Assembly: GCF_004345825.1 (NCBI RefSeq)
Contig: NZ_SLXM01000005.1
Coordinates: 1,290 to 65,289, forward strand
Length of the DNA stretch: 64,000 nucleotides
Direction of reading: 5' to 3'
From: Tenacibaculum skagerrakense
GTDB taxonomy: Bacteria > Bacteroidota > Bacteroidia > Flavobacteriales > Flavobacteriaceae
Notes under the pieces: model-generated
The model's input: the letters and a program-made list of their open reading frames with translations, nothing else
What the model was told of the DNA's origin: nothing
Database searches by the model: none
Made by a program: the position numbers and the translations under genes
In this document: piece after piece, positions 1 to 12,448 of the stretch
Layout: each line of letters begins with the position of its first letter
Numbering within the stretch: the stretch's first letter is position 1

Positions 1-1696
<1,696 letters not shown>

Positions 1697-1809
1697 TCAA
1701 TCCATAAAAGTAATAAAACCGATTTACTTATAAGACACACGGTGCAAAAAATAGTCACAAAAACCAAATAATAAGGTAGTTGTTTAGTTAAACAGACCGT
1801 TACTTTCTT

Positions 1810-2859
1810 TTATTGGAATTTTTTTATAGACGAAATGTAATTTCTTAATTCTAACATTTCATTAACAAATTTTTTAACACTTTTGTAAGGTACTTTCTTA
1901 GTTCTATGATTTTGAACCGAAATAAAAAACAATGATTTCCAATGGTTCCTAATTTCTCTTAAAGCATTAAAATAAGTGTAATTTTCAGCGTCATAAATAT
2001 GGGTAGGTTCAGCAATAATTCCATTTATTTCAAGAACCTTATAATCAATCCCATTCTCTAATTCTTCAAAATCATTATATTTAATATCTACTCTTCCATA
2101 ATACCATCCATCAATTGAATGACTTAATTGATCAAACGTTTCTGTTAACTTTTTTGATATTAAATGACTTCCATTTATAAATTGAGTTCCTTTAGAGTGA
2201 TTGCCTATTACTGTAAGCCTTATTGTCTCATTTGGTTTAGGAATTGTATCTAGATTACTTTTATGAATCGACTCAAATAAATCAATATATAATTTTGCTC
2301 TTTTATCTGTTAAAATCAATTCTTTTAAAGTTGATTTTCCATCACCTGTAACAGCAATAAATTTTTTTAAAGTAACCGAGCTAATTCTACCTTTTTTTTC
2401 ATTGGGTTTTCGATGATAAAAAACACCGCACTCATTTTTATAATCTAAAAACTCCTGGAGAATAATATTGATAGGATAGTTTATTAAATAGTTTTCTAAT
2501 TCTTGTTTTGAATCAATTTTTTTGACTAATAACCCTCTAAAGCCAATATCGGGTTTTGCAATAAGAGGAAAATCAATTTCAGCATATTTTAAATTAGAAA
2601 GAACTTCTTTAAAATTAGTTTTTGGCTTTACTAATACAGATTTTGGTCTATATTTTTCAGGAACTAATTGAATGGTTTCAAATTTACTTTCTGTTCCATT
2701 ACCTGAACTTTTTATAGCAGGATTAGCAGCACTAAAAAAAGCAGGATGTTTTGCTCTAATAGCTAAGTAAAAAGCGTAGGGTAGGTTAGGAACATAAAAC
2801 ATTGAAGAAGGCCAATATTCCCAGTTTAAATATTTTTCTATGGTAGTTTTATTTATCAA
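1810..2859 (-). CDS. ATP-grasp domain protein (carboxylate-amine ligase type)
   Basis: The 349-residue protein has ATP-grasp features: a lysine-bearing strand FPLIAKPDIGFRGLLV around residues 98-113, the hinge strand IILQEFLDYKNECGVFY around 132-148, a TGDGKSTLKEL segment near 170, and the metal-binding end DYKVLEINGIIAEP near 275. The fold joins a carboxylate to an amine or similar nucleophile through an acyl phosphate; the substrate cannot be read. The first codon is TTG and overlaps the end of the upstream DUF6095 gene by 11 bases, with no in-frame ATG before residue 20, so translational coupling is likely. It is the last gene of the murQ operon, which hints at a cell-wall or muropeptide-related substrate, but this is inference. 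Confidence 0.75.
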   Translation of the reverse strand: MINKTTIEKYLNWEYWPSSMFYVPNLPYAFYLAIRAKHPAFFSAANPAIKSSGNGTESKFETIQLVPEKYRPKSVLVKPKTNFKEVLSNLKYAEIDFPLIAKPDIGFRGLLVKKIDSKQELENYLINYPINIILQEFLDYKNECGVFYHRKPNEKKGRISSVTLKKFIAVTGDGKSTLKELILTDKRAKLYIDLFESIHKSNLDTIPKPNETIRLTVIGNHSKGTQFINGSHLISKKLTETFDQLSHSIDGWYYGRVDIKYNDFEELENGIDYKVLEINGIIAEPTHIYDAENYTYFNALREIRNHWKSLFFISVQNHRTKKVPYKSVKKFVNEMLELRNYISSIKKFQ

Positions 2860-3085
2860 ACAAATAATTTAATAAAGTTCTAAAAGCTTTAAAGCCAAAA
2901 TAGACTGTAAATAAAATTAAAAATATTGAAATTCCTAATACGATATAACCAATTAATATTTTAGGCATTTCTTTAAAAGTTCTAACCATTCTAAAAGCTA
3001 AGCTTAACATTAATGGAGAAACCATTAAGAGTAGGAGTAAAATGAGAAAATTCTTAACCGGTTTGTCGTAGGCTTTATCAGTCAT
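2849..3085 (-). CDS. Small two-helix membrane protein, DUF6095-like
   Basis: This 78-residue protein is almost entirely two hydrophobic helices, at about residues 12-33 and 42-66, with a short basic loop (RMVRTFKEMPK) between them. It resembles the DUF6095 family found next to murQ in Flavobacteriia. It overlaps murQ by 8 bases and the following ATP-grasp gene by 11 bases, so the three genes are surely co-translated. No catalytic residue is evident and the function is unknown. Confidence 0.8.
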   Translation of the reverse strand: MTDKAYDKPVKNFLILLLLLMVSPLMLSLAFRMVRTFKEMPKILIGYIVLGISIFLILFTVYFGFKAFRTLLNYLFDK

Positions 3086-3893
3086 TTTTAAAGTTTTTAA
3101 TTACTTCTCGTACACTTCCGTATTGCTTTAATAAATCTTTTGCAGTGTTTTGGTCTATGTTTAATTCAGAAACTAACATTTTTTCACCGCGATCTACCAA
3201 TTTATTATTTGACAATTGCATATCTACCATTTTGTTACCTCTAACTTTTCCAAGTTGAATCATAGTGGAAGTAGATATCATATTTAAAACTAACTTTTGA
3301 GCTGTTCCAGCTTTCATTCTCGAACTTCCAGTAACAAATTCGGGACCAACTACAACTGTGATTGGATACTTTGCCGTTAGTTCTAAAGGACTCTTTTCAT
3401 TACAAGTTATACAACCAGTATTGATATTGTTTTCATTACACTTTTTTAGCGCATTAATTACATAAGGAGTTGTTCCTGACGCAGCAATTCCAATAACCAC
3501 ATCTTTTTCATTAATATCATGCGCTTGTAAATCTTTCCAACCTTGATCCTCAGAATCTTCAGCAAATTCAACTGCTTTTCGAATTGCTGTATCACCACCA
3601 GCAATTAAACCAATTACCACATCATGAGAAACACCAAAAGTTGGAGGACATTCTGAAGCATCCACAATTCCTAACCGACCGCTTGTTCCAGCTCCCATAT
3701 AGAATAATCTACCTCCAATCTTTAATTTTTCTACAATCACCTCAACTAACTTTTCAATCTTAGGAATTGCTTTTTCTACAGCTAAAGGAACTGTTTTATC
3801 TTCTCGATTTATGTTAGTCAATAATTGATTGATTGACATTTTTTCGAGATTGTTGTAGTGTGAGTCTTGTTCTGTGGTTTTGATAAAGTTCAT
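3078..3893 (-). CDS. murQ: N-acetylmuramic acid 6-phosphate etherase
   Basis: MurQ cleaves the lactyl ether of N-acetylmuramic acid 6-phosphate to GlcNAc 6-phosphate and D-lactate during peptidoglycan recycling in the cytoplasm. The 271-residue protein has the sugar isomerase (SIS) fold with the motif YMGAGTSGRLGIVDASECPPTF at about residues 65-86, the segment IGIAASGTTPYV near 135, and the GSSRMKAGTAQKLVLNM region near 190, all typical of the family. Length is slightly short of the usual ~300 because the C-terminal tail is brief. It leads a three-gene overlapping operon. The sequence TAACTTTG-GGTT-ATG places a consensus -7 element four bases before the start codon, so the mRNA is probably leaderless. 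Confidence 0.95.
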   Translation of the reverse strand: MNFIKTTEQDSHYNNLEKMSINQLLTNINREDKTVPLAVEKAIPKIEKLVEVIVEKLKIGGRLFYMGAGTSGRLGIVDASECPPTFGVSHDVVIGLIAGGDTAIRKAVEFAEDSEDQGWKDLQAHDINEKDVVIGIAASGTTPYVINALKKCNENNINTGCITCNEKSPLELTAKYPITVVVGPEFVTGSSRMKAGTAQKLVLNMISTSTMIQLGKVRGNKMVDMQLSNNKLVDRGEKMLVSELNIDQNTAKDLLKQYGSVREVIKNFKND

Positions 3894-3897
3894 AACC

Positions 3898-3905
3898 CAA
3901 AGTTA
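3898..3905 (-). promoter_or_regulatory. -7 promoter element of murQ (leaderless arrangement)
   Basis: TAACTTTG on the minus strand matches the Bacteroidota consensus TAnnTTTG. Only GGTT separates it from the murQ ATG, so transcription should begin at or next to the start codon. Confidence 0.55.
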
Positions 3906-3980
3906 CAATTAATTATGCTTTAGTAAGTGACAAAATCTAGATTCTGGTGTCATAGAATTGAACTAAAAATAAATAAAGAA

Positions 3981-4811
3981 ATGGAAACTTTAACACAATC
4001 ACTATCAAATTTTTATAATTCTATTGCAACAGGTTTTGGAGATTGGGGTCTAAAACTATTAGGAGCTTTTGCTGCATTAATATTAGGCTTATGGCTTGTT
4101 AGGATGATTATGCGGGGAGTTTCAAGACTCTTTGAAAATAAACATGTTGACGAAACTTTGCGTCCGTTTTTAACAACATTAATAGGTTTTGCCTTGAAGG
4201 CTCTTTTGTTGATTTCAATTGCTGGTATTGTAGGAGTTCCTACTGCTTCTTTTGCTGCTGTGATTGCTGCTGTAGCGTTTGCTATTGGAAGTGCTTTTAA
4301 TGGATCATTAGGTCATATGGCATCTGGAGTGATGTTATTAATTTTTAGACCTTTTAAGGTGGGAGATTTGATTAAAACTAATAATGCTTTTGGTTTTGTA
4401 AGAGAAATTTCTGTGTTTGTTACTGTAATTGAAACTTTTCAGAATGAGACTGAGATAATTCCTAATTCAACAATAACTTCTAATAAAATAACCAATTTAA
4501 CAGCTATTGGAAACCTTAGGATAGATATGCCTTTTGCTATTAGATATGGTTCAGATATTGAAAAAGCAAAACAAATAGTTTTAGATGTACTTAAGGATGA
4601 TGTAAATGTTTTAGAAGGAAAAGGAAAAGAACCTAGAGTTGCTGTTAACAATTTAGGAGTAAACAGTGTTGAGTTATTAGCAATGCCTTATGTTAATTGT
4701 AACAATTACTGGGATGTTTTTTGGGACACGAAGCAAAAAATAGTAGAGGCACTTGGTAATGCCGGTTATGAAGCGCCATTACCACAACGAATTGTTACAA
4801 TGGCAAAATAG
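3981..4811 (+). CDS. Small-conductance mechanosensitive channel, MscS family
   Basis: MscS channels open under membrane tension to release solutes during osmotic downshock. The 276-residue protein has three hydrophobic helices (about residues 22-44, 57-79 and 84-112); the third is the Gly/Ala-rich pore helix (VIAAVAFAIGSAFNGSLGHMASG). It is followed by the beta domain motif FRPFKVGDLIKT near 126 and a cytoplasmic alpha-beta domain ending at QRIVTMAK. I chose ATG 3981 (METLTQSL) over an upstream alternative at 3927, because the extra 18 residues are unrelated to the family and lie near the divergent murQ promoter. It stands alone, with a shared terminator against icd. Confidence 0.93.
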   Translation: METLTQSLSNFYNSIATGFGDWGLKLLGAFAALILGLWLVRMIMRGVSRLFENKHVDETLRPFLTTLIGFALKALLLISIAGIVGVPTASFAAVIAAVAFAIGSAFNGSLGHMASGVMLLIFRPFKVGDLIKTNNAFGFVREISVFVTVIETFQNETEIIPNSTITSNKITNLTAIGNLRIDMPFAIRYGSDIEKAKQIVLDVLKDDVNVLEGKGKEPRVAVNNLGVNSVELLAMPYVNCNNYWDVFWDTKQKIVEALGNAGYEAPLPQRIVTMAK

Positions 4812-4821
4812 ATTCAATAAA

Positions 4822-4856
4822 AAAGCCGGTAAAAACTTTTACCGGCTTTCAATATA
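4822..4856 (-). terminator. Bidirectional terminator between mscS-type gene and icd
   Basis: A 13-bp perfect stem AAAGCCGGTAAAA/TTTTACCGGCTTT with a two-base loop lies at 4822-4849 between two convergent genes. On the minus strand it is followed by TTTTTTATTG, so it mainly serves icd. Confidence 0.85.
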
Positions 4857-4869
4857 TTATAATGATATT

Positions 4870-7098
<2,229 letters not shown>

Positions 7099-7126
7099 TT
7101 AACTAGTTATTTTGTTTGAAGTGGTG

Positions 7127-7134
7127 CAAATTTA
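7127..7134 (-). promoter_or_regulatory. -7 promoter element of icd
   Basis: TAAATTTG on the minus strand fits TAnnTTTG exactly and lies 32 bases before the icd start codon. Confidence 0.5.
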
Positions 7135-7217
7135 CGTATTACAAATGGTTTTTGAAATATTAAATCTTTATTAAAATTTGCTTTTTGTTGAAGATTCTTG
7201 AATTTTTAATCAAGAGC

Positions 7218-7251
7218 AAAAAAAAACGATGTTAAATTAACATCGTTTTTT
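7218..7251 (-). terminator. Terminator of rplS
   Basis: The hairpin ACGATGTTAA/TTAACATCGT is flanked by A and T runs on both sides, directly after the rplS stop codon. Read on the minus strand it ends in nine or more T residues. Confidence 0.85.
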
Positions 7252-7269
7252 AATATTTTGTACAAAGAA

Positions 7270-7617
7270 TTAATTTCTTCTTTCTTTAATTCTAGCTTTC
7301 TTACCAGTAAGACCTCTAAAGTAAAAGATTCTAGCTCTACGTACTTTACCAGTTTTGTTAATTTCGATCTTTTGAATAGAAGGTAAGTTAATTGGGAAAA
7401 TACGCTCTACACCTACAGTACCAGACATTTTTCTGATTGTAAATGTTTCAGAAGATCCACTTCCTCTTTTTTGAATAACAACTCCTCTAAAGAACTGAGT
7501 ACGAGTTTTATTTCCTTCTTTAATTTCGTAGTATACAGTAATTGTATCTCCTGCTGCGAATTCTGGTAAATCGTTTTTAGTTACGAATTCGTCTTGAACA
7601 AATTTAATTAAATCCAT
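7270..7617 (-). CDS. rplS: 50S ribosomal protein L19
   Basis: L19 (bL19) sits at the 30S-50S interface of the ribosome. The 115-residue product begins MDLIKFVQDEF and carries the family core: GDTITVYYEIKEGNKTRTQFFRGVVIQKRG, the TFTIRKMSGTVGVERIFPI segment, and the basic tail GKVRRARIFYFRGLTGKKARIKERR. The frame continues 37 codons upstream, but those residues overlap the promoter and leader, so ATG 7617 is the start. In many bacteria rplS is co-transcribed with trmD; here it has its own promoter, 63-70 bases of leader and its own terminator, with trmD 4 kb away. Confidence 0.97.
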   Translation of the reverse strand: MDLIKFVQDEFVTKNDLPEFAAGDTITVYYEIKEGNKTRTQFFRGVVIQKRGSGSSETFTIRKMSGTVGVERIFPINLPSIQKIEINKTGKVRRARIFYFRGLTGKKARIKERRN

Positions 7618-7681
7618 TGTTGAAAAATCTTTAAGATTTACAAAGCAACATTCACGATTCTCGTCAGAGGTTGATTTTGCG
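7618..7681 (-). promoter_or_regulatory. Candidate structured 5' leader of rplS (L19 autoregulation)
   Basis: Downstream of the rplS promoter the untranslated leader can fold into a long imperfect stem at 7641-7679: CAAA/TTTG, an internal loop, CAAC/GTTG, a second internal loop, and ACGA-GAA-TCGT at the tip. It is followed by an AAATCTT/AAGATTT inverted repeat just before the start codon. Ribosomal protein leaders for L19 have been proposed in Flavobacteria, so L19 binding its own leader is a reasonable idea. Only the pairing is seen here; homology to the published motif was not tested. Confidence 0.45.
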
Positions 7682-7685
7682 TGTG

Positions 7686-7693
7686 CAAATATA
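7686..7693 (-). promoter_or_regulatory. -7 promoter element of rplS
   Basis: TATATTTG on the minus strand is a perfect TAnnTTTG. It lies 68 bases before ATG 7617 and rules out the longer upstream reading of rplS. Confidence 0.6.
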
Positions 7694-7877
7694 GTATGTT
7701 TTTCTAATATGAAAAATAAAATAGTCAATTAAATTTAGGTAAATAAAACAGAAAGTTAGATTAATAAACTGTTGATTAATAGTTGCTAAGTGTATTTATA
7801 GATAAAGATTACTTAAAACTTGGTTAAAGCAGAGTACATATTTCAAAAATATATTGCGATGCTAAACAAAACTATTG

Positions 7878-8561
7878 ATGGAAAACGTTATAAAAACGAC
7901 TAAAAAACCTTTACAGATTAAAGGCGAGCAAACTATAAAAACGCTACTTTTTCATTTAAAAGTAATACGAAAAGAAGTTTTTTTTACTTATCTATTGTTT
8001 TTTATACTCTCTATCATCTTAGTTTCTATATATAAGAAGTCTGAGTTACATTTAACATTAAATCAATATCACTCGACTTTCTTTGATCGATTTTTTAAAT
8101 ACTCTACACATTTAGGAGATGGAGCCATGTTTGGTGTTCTTGTTGTTATTTTCTTTTTTATTAACAAACGAATGTCTTTGGTTTTTGGGGTGGGAGGAAT
8201 ATTAACTTTACTGGTAACCCATTTTTTTAAAAAAATACTATTCAAAGGAATACCTAGGCCAGCAGGTTTTTTTGGAGTTGAGAATTTGCATGTAATAGAT
8301 GGCGTTAAAATGGCTTTTTGGAATTCTTTTCCATCTGGACATACAATGACGGCTTTTACTGTATTCGCTATTTTATGTATTTATTATAGAAAGTGTATGT
8401 CACAGTATTTATGGATTTTCTTGGCATTTATCGCTGGTATTTCTAGAGTTTATTTATCTCAACACTTTTGGATAGATATTTTTGTTGGATCGGTTTTAGG
8501 TATTGTAATTGCATTTGTGAGTATGTCTTTAATATTTCCAGAACGAAAGAGAATTCATTAA
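7878..8561 (+). CDS. PAP2-family membrane phosphatase
   Basis: PAP2 enzymes remove phosphate from lipid phosphates such as undecaprenyl pyrophosphate, phosphatidic acid or lipid A. The 227-residue protein shows the three family signatures: KKILFKGIPRP (motif 1) near residue 115, FPSGH (motif 2, with its histidine) near 157, and SRVYLSQHFWIDIFVG (motif 3) near 192. Several hydrophobic helices surround them, including residues 34-54 and 78-96. The gene starts at ATG 7878; a TTG immediately before it is less likely. Its stop overlaps the next gene's start (TAATG), so it is coupled to a glycosyltransferase, suggesting lipid A or lipid carrier modification. The substrate is inferred only. Confidence 0.9.
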   Translation: MENVIKTTKKPLQIKGEQTIKTLLFHLKVIRKEVFFTYLLFFILSIILVSIYKKSELHLTLNQYHSTFFDRFFKYSTHLGDGAMFGVLVVIFFFINKRMSLVFGVGGILTLLVTHFFKKILFKGIPRPAGFFGVENLHVIDGVKMAFWNSFPSGHTMTAFTVFAILCIYYRKCMSQYLWIFLAFIAGISRVYLSQHFWIDIFVGSVLGIVIAFVSMSLIFPERKRIH

Positions 8562-10057
8562 TGAACTCTTATAAGAAACAAGTATGTATAGTACTTCTAT
8601 TTAGTGTTTTATTACGATTGTTTATTGGTGGCAATTTAGAGTTTGGAAACGATGAAGTGTATTATTGGTTGTATGCAAAGTATCCAGACATAAGTCATTT
8701 TGATCATCCTCCAATGGTTGGTTTTTTTATTCAGTTATTTACTGGAAATCTTTATTTTAATTCCGAATTGGTTATTCGATTAGCTGCAATTGTTCCATCT
8801 ACTATAAGTATGTATGTTGTATTTTTGATAGGAACTTATATCAAAGATGAACAAACAGGTTTTATTGCACTATTACTTTATTGTTTAAGTATTTATGGAT
8901 TTATAATTGCAGGAACCTTCATTTTACCAGATTCTCCACTAGTCTTATTTTGGTTATTAAGCTTCTATTTTTTTATACAAGTACTACCAGAAGAACCAAG
9001 TTCAAAATTAATAGTAAAATTACTACTTGCATTTTTGTTTGCAGGATTGGCATTGTATTCTAAATACCAAGCTATTTATTTGTTATTTGGAGTCGGATTG
9101 TATGTGTTGTTTTGGAATAGAAAGTGGTTACAAAACATATTTTTCTACCTTGGCTTTATTCTTCCTTTAATAGCAATTGGATTAATTTATTATTGGAATT
9201 ATACAAATGATTTTATTAGCTATAAATTCCATGGAAATAGAGTTTCATTTTTTAGTCTGAGATTCAATAAGAATTCGTTTTTACGAGAGATTTTAGGACA
9301 GTTTTTATATAACAATCCCTATATAGTAGTTATGATTATTGTGATGGTTATAGCTGTTCGAAAGAAGAAGTTTCAATTCAATAACCATCAACAAGCATTC
9401 TTTTTTAGTTGTTCATTGCCTTTAATTATTACAACAATTTACCTTTCAGTTTCAAGAAATACATTACCACATTGGTCGGGTGTTGCATATTTAACCTTAT
9501 TGCCTTTTTTAGCCGTTTTTCTTTCCGAAAGAAAACAACACATTATCAAGAATCTGAAAATCGGATTGATCAGTTTTTCAACGCTATTAGTAATAGCAAC
9601 CTTTGTGATAAACAAAGGTTGGTTTTTGCCAGCAAACTTTTCAGAACATAAAGAAAAACTAGGTAGGAAAGACGCTTTATTAGATATGTATGGATGGAAA
9701 CAAGCTTCCGAAAAATTATCTAGCGTTTTTGAAGAAGAACAATTTTTAAAACTACCAATTATTTCAAATCGTTGGTATCCAGCAGCTCATATTGATTATT
9801 ATATAGCTAGACCTAATAAAATGCAGGTTTATGGAGTTGGAAGTTTGAATGAAATTCATAAATACTATTGGATTAATAAAGTGTACCCAATAGTAGAGAA
9901 TGAAGTTTTATATATAACAGATAGTAGAAATTTTAAAAATCCTAAAGAATTATTCGAAAATACTTTTAATAAAATTTCTTTAGTAAAAACAATATCTATT
10001 GAAAGAAGTGGAGTAGTAGTTAAATACGTGTTTCTTTATAAATTATCTAAGGTGTAG
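8561..10057 (+). CDS. GT39/ArnT-like membrane glycosyltransferase
   Basis: GT-C enzymes of this family transfer a sugar from a polyprenyl phosphate carrier to lipid A or proteins. The 498-residue protein is polytopic. It keeps the acidic motif of the first periplasmic loop (NDEVYYWLYAKYPDISHFDHPPMVGFF, residues 28-54) and a conserved LPDSPLVLFW segment near 125. I placed the start at ATG 8561, which overlaps the stop of the PAP2 gene, instead of an upstream frame extension inside it. The C-terminal ~100 residues form a soluble periplasmic domain. It converges on a second GT39-like gene with an 11-base tail overlap. Confidence 0.87.
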   Translation: MNSYKKQVCIVLLFSVLLRLFIGGNLEFGNDEVYYWLYAKYPDISHFDHPPMVGFFIQLFTGNLYFNSELVIRLAAIVPSTISMYVVFLIGTYIKDEQTGFIALLLYCLSIYGFIIAGTFILPDSPLVLFWLLSFYFFIQVLPEEPSSKLIVKLLLAFLFAGLALYSKYQAIYLLFGVGLYVLFWNRKWLQNIFFYLGFILPLIAIGLIYYWNYTNDFISYKFHGNRVSFFSLRFNKNSFLREILGQFLYNNPYIVVMIIVMVIAVRKKKFQFNNHQQAFFFSCSLPLIITTIYLSVSRNTLPHWSGVAYLTLLPFLAVFLSERKQHIIKNLKIGLISFSTLLVIATFVINKGWFLPANFSEHKEKLGRKDALLDMYGWKQASEKLSSVFEEEQFLKLPIISNRWYPAAHIDYYIARPNKMQVYGVGSLNEIHKYYWINKVYPIVENEVLYITDSRNFKNPKELFENTFNKISLVKTISIERSGVVVKYVFLYKLSKV

Positions 10058-11525
10058 CTTTGTATTTTTCACAAAAGTAAATCCAAAACTTTCGAACTTT
10101 TTTACCATGCTTTGTAATTATAATAGGTTCTAATTCTGTACATTTTTCAAAATAGGGTTTCACTTCATTTAGAATATGTCCTTTTTTATCTTCGTTTTTA
10201 AAGCGCTTATCAGAATCGATAAAAAAAGCATTTTTACCATTCAAAATGGTTAAGTCGTCTCCTAGGAAATCAAAATGCAACGCTTTTAAACCAATTACAT
10301 TTTGTGCATATACTTTTTCTTCCATAAAAAAGTTTAATGCAGCGGTGGTTTTATAACCATCATCGGCAAACACAAAAGTATTTGGAAAGGTTTCTTTTAA
10401 AGTATCAATTTCGGAAGCTAGCTCTTTCCAGCCAACCCAGGTATCGTCACTTTTAATTGGCACTACATAAAAAAGTAATTGTATGCTAACTAATACATGA
10501 ATTACAACAGAAAATATAACTTGATAACGAACCCATTTTCTAGTGATGAATATACTCGTCAAAATAATTCCTGTAATGTAAGAAGGCATCATCCAATTTA
10601 ATTTTACCCAATACACTGGAGTTAAGGATAGAAAGCCTAAAAAAGTTGGAATAAAAAACGCAAGTAAAAAAAGAATTTTACTGCTAGGTAATTTAAACTT
10701 TAGTAAAAATCGTTTAATGTATTTAAAAGTAAAAATTAAGAATGTTCCAAAAAGTATTGGAAGTAACAACAAAGATTGATGACCTAAAGCTCCAAAGAAA
10801 TATTTTGGTGAAATTTTAAACTTTGAAATACTACTGGTTCTATCAGAAGATTTGAATAAGAAAGAAGCAAAATCATTTTGATAGTTCCAAAACCATACAG
10901 GAAAAGTTATAATTGCTGAAACTATTAGAGAAATCCAAAGCCAAGGCGATATTAATAATTTTCTATGATGTTTAGAGAAAAGAATAAAAGCTAGTAAACC
11001 AATTTGAAGTAAAAGTCCGGTGTATTTACTGTCAAAAGCCAATCCCATAGCGATTCCAGCATATATCCAAGAAGCTTTTTTATGTTCAAAAATTGCTCTG
11101 TAAAGAAACAAAACACTTAATGTCCAAAATAATAGTAATGGAACATCTGGTGTTGAGTTAAATGATAAAATTGAAATGAAAAATGTTGAAGCTATTAAAA
11201 TAATAGCATACTTGAGTTTTTCTTTGGATAGAAAACATTCTGCTAATTTATAAAAGCTCAGTAATGTTAATGAGGTAATTACAAAATCAGTCAGTTTAAT
11301 AACAAATACTGTTTTCCCAAATACAAGCGTAAATATTCGTAATAAATAGCCTATCATACCTGGGTGATCTAAATAACACCAAGAAAAATTTTCACCATAA
11401 AAATGATAATACGCATCTTGGGGCATTAATCCCATAAAAGGTAAAAGTATAAAGCGAAAACATTGAAAACCAATTACAATACTCAATGCAGGATGCTTTT
11501 GAATAAGCTTATAAATATTATTCAT
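10047..11525 (-). CDS. GT39/ArnT-like membrane glycosyltransferase (second copy)
   Basis: This 492-residue polytopic protein shares its layout with the glycosyltransferase ending at 10057: a first-loop motif [27 protein letters not shown] near residues 34-60, [12 protein letters not shown] near 125, about ten hydrophobic helices, and a soluble C-terminal part. It probably transfers a sugar from a lipid carrier on the periplasmic face of the inner membrane. The two copies are divergent in sequence, so they may act on different acceptors. It overlaps trmD by 8 bases and is therefore co-transcribed with it, an odd pairing of tRNA modification and envelope chemistry. Confidence 0.85.
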   Translation of the reverse strand: MNNIYKLIQKHPALSIVIGFQCFRFILLPFMGLMPQDAYYHFYGENFSWCYLDHPGMIGYLLRIFTLVFGKTVFVIKLTDFVITSLTLLSFYKLAECFLSKEKLKYAIILIASTFFISILSFNSTPDVPLLLFWTLSVLFLYRAIFEHKKASWIYAGIAMGLAFDSKYTGLLLQIGLLAFILFSKHHRKLLISPWLWISLIVSAIITFPVWFWNYQNDFASFLFKSSDRTSSISKFKISPKYFFGALGHQSLLLLPILFGTFLIFTFKYIKRFLLKFKLPSSKILFLLAFFIPTFLGFLSLTPVYWVKLNWMMPSYITGIILTSIFITRKWVRYQVIFSVVIHVLVSIQLLFYVVPIKSDDTWVGWKELASEIDTLKETFPNTFVFADDGYKTTAALNFFMEEKVYAQNVIGLKALHFDFLGDDLTILNGKNAFFIDSDKRFKNEDKKGHILNEVKPYFEKCTELEPIIITKHGKKVRKFWIYFCEKYKATP

Positions 11526-12195
11526 CTAATAAGTCGGGCCTTATTTTTTGAGTACGTTCGTAGGCCTTTTCAGAACGCCATTCTTCTATTTTAGGAAAAT
11601 TTCCTGATAATAAAATATCTGGAACTTTCATTCCCTCATAATCAGCAGGTCTTGTGTATACTGGAGGAGAAAGTAAATTATCTTGAAATGAATCGGTTAG
11701 GGCAGAAGTTTCGTCGCCCAATACACCAGGAATTAAACGAATAACAGCATCGCATAAAACAGCTGCTGCCAATTCACCACCAGTTAGTACATAATCACCA
11801 ATAGATATTTCTTTGGTAATGTATTTATCTCTAACTCGTTGATCGACACCTTTATAGTGTCCTGTAAGAATAATAATGTTTTCGCTTAAAGACAGCGTGT
11901 TAGCGGTAGCTTGATTTAACGTTGGAGCATCTGGCGTCATGTAAATAATTTCATCATAACTTCTTTCAGCTAATAATCCCTCAATACATTTTGCAATTGG
12001 TTCAATCATTAATACCATACCAGCACCTCCACCAAACTGGTAATCATCAATTTGACGATAATTTCCTTGTCCGAATTCTCTTAAGTTATGAAAGTGTACT
12101 TCAGCTAAACCTTTGTCGATGGCTCTTTTCATCATTGAGTTTTGAAAAGGGCTTTTAATTAAATCAGGTTCAACTGTAATTATATCTACGCGCAT
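11518..12195 (-). CDS. trmD: tRNA (guanine-N1)-methyltransferase (m1G37)
   Basis: TrmD methylates G37 next to the anticodon using S-adenosylmethionine and prevents frameshifting. The 225-residue protein has the trefoil-knot SPOUT signatures: [14 protein letters not shown] near residue 54, [36 protein letters not shown] around 110-145, and the C-terminal [10 protein letters not shown] segment. The ATG is preceded by TACTTTTG-CATA, a -7 element four bases away, predicting a leaderless transcript. The gene begins an operon with a GT39-like gene rather than with rplS. Confidence 0.97.
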   Translation of the reverse strand: MRVDIITVEPDLIKSPFQNSMMKRAIDKGLAEVHFHNLREFGQGNYRQIDDYQFGGGAGMVLMIEPIAKCIEGLLAERSYDEIIYMTPDAPTLNQATANTLSLSENIIILTGHYKGVDQRVRDKYITKEISIGDYVLTGGELAAAVLCDAVIRLIPGVLGDETSALTDSFQDNLLSPPVYTRPADYEGMKVPDILLSGNFPKIEEWRSEKAYERTQKIRPDLLDE

Positions 12196-12199
12196 TATG

Positions 12200-12207
12200 C
12201 AAAAGTA
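12200..12207 (-). promoter_or_regulatory. -7 promoter element of trmD (leaderless arrangement)
   Basis: TACTTTTG on the minus strand, followed by CATA and the trmD ATG. It matches TAnnTTTG and leaves no room for an untranslated leader. Confidence 0.6.
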
Positions 12208-12241
12208 TATTTAAAAAGTGAACAAATAAATTAAAAATTTC

Positions 12242-12249
12242 TACATTTG
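12242..12249 (+). promoter_or_regulatory. -7 promoter element of the 12260 small-protein operon
   Basis: TACATTTG matches TAnnTTTG; transcription would start near 12255, about five bases before the ATG at 12260. It is back to back with the trmD promoter. Confidence 0.5.
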
Positions 12250-12259
12250 AAAAACTGTT

Positions 12260-12427
12260 ATGAAAACAATCATAAACTTTTTTTCACATTTGTTAGATAA
12301 AGCCTTTTCTTATTCAGAAAAATTAAGTGATTTTGTTAAAATCTGGATTTTTGGTTTTATAGTTCTTATTGGAGGATTTTGGCTTTTAAAATCGTTTTTT
12401 CTTCTTTTATTTAGCCTTTTTAAATAA
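12260..12427 (+). CDS. Small single-helix membrane protein (55 aa)
   Basis: An ATG at 12260 opens 55 codons ending at TAA 12425-12427. The product starts MKTIINFFSHLLDKAFSYSE and has one strong hydrophobic helix at about residues 28-53 (WIFGFIVLIGGFWLLKSFF). A consensus -7 element lies just upstream and the next gene starts 21 bases after its stop, so it is likely the first gene of a two-gene unit. It belongs to no family I recognise. Too short for homology to be judged by eye; the promoter position is the main support. Confidence 0.6.
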   Translation: MKTIINFFSHLLDKAFSYSEKLSDFVKIWIFGFIVLIGGFWLLKSFFLLLFSLFK

Positions 12428-12448
12428 TCAATTTCAAAAATTTTACGG

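Noticed and set aside
7618..7728. 37-residue N-terminal extension of L19
   Set aside because: It overlaps a consensus promoter and is not part of the L19 family.
8468..8560. Longer N-terminus for the first GT39-like protein
   Set aside because: It lies within the PAP2 gene, reads as unrelated residues, and the ATG at 8561 starts directly at the first membrane helix.
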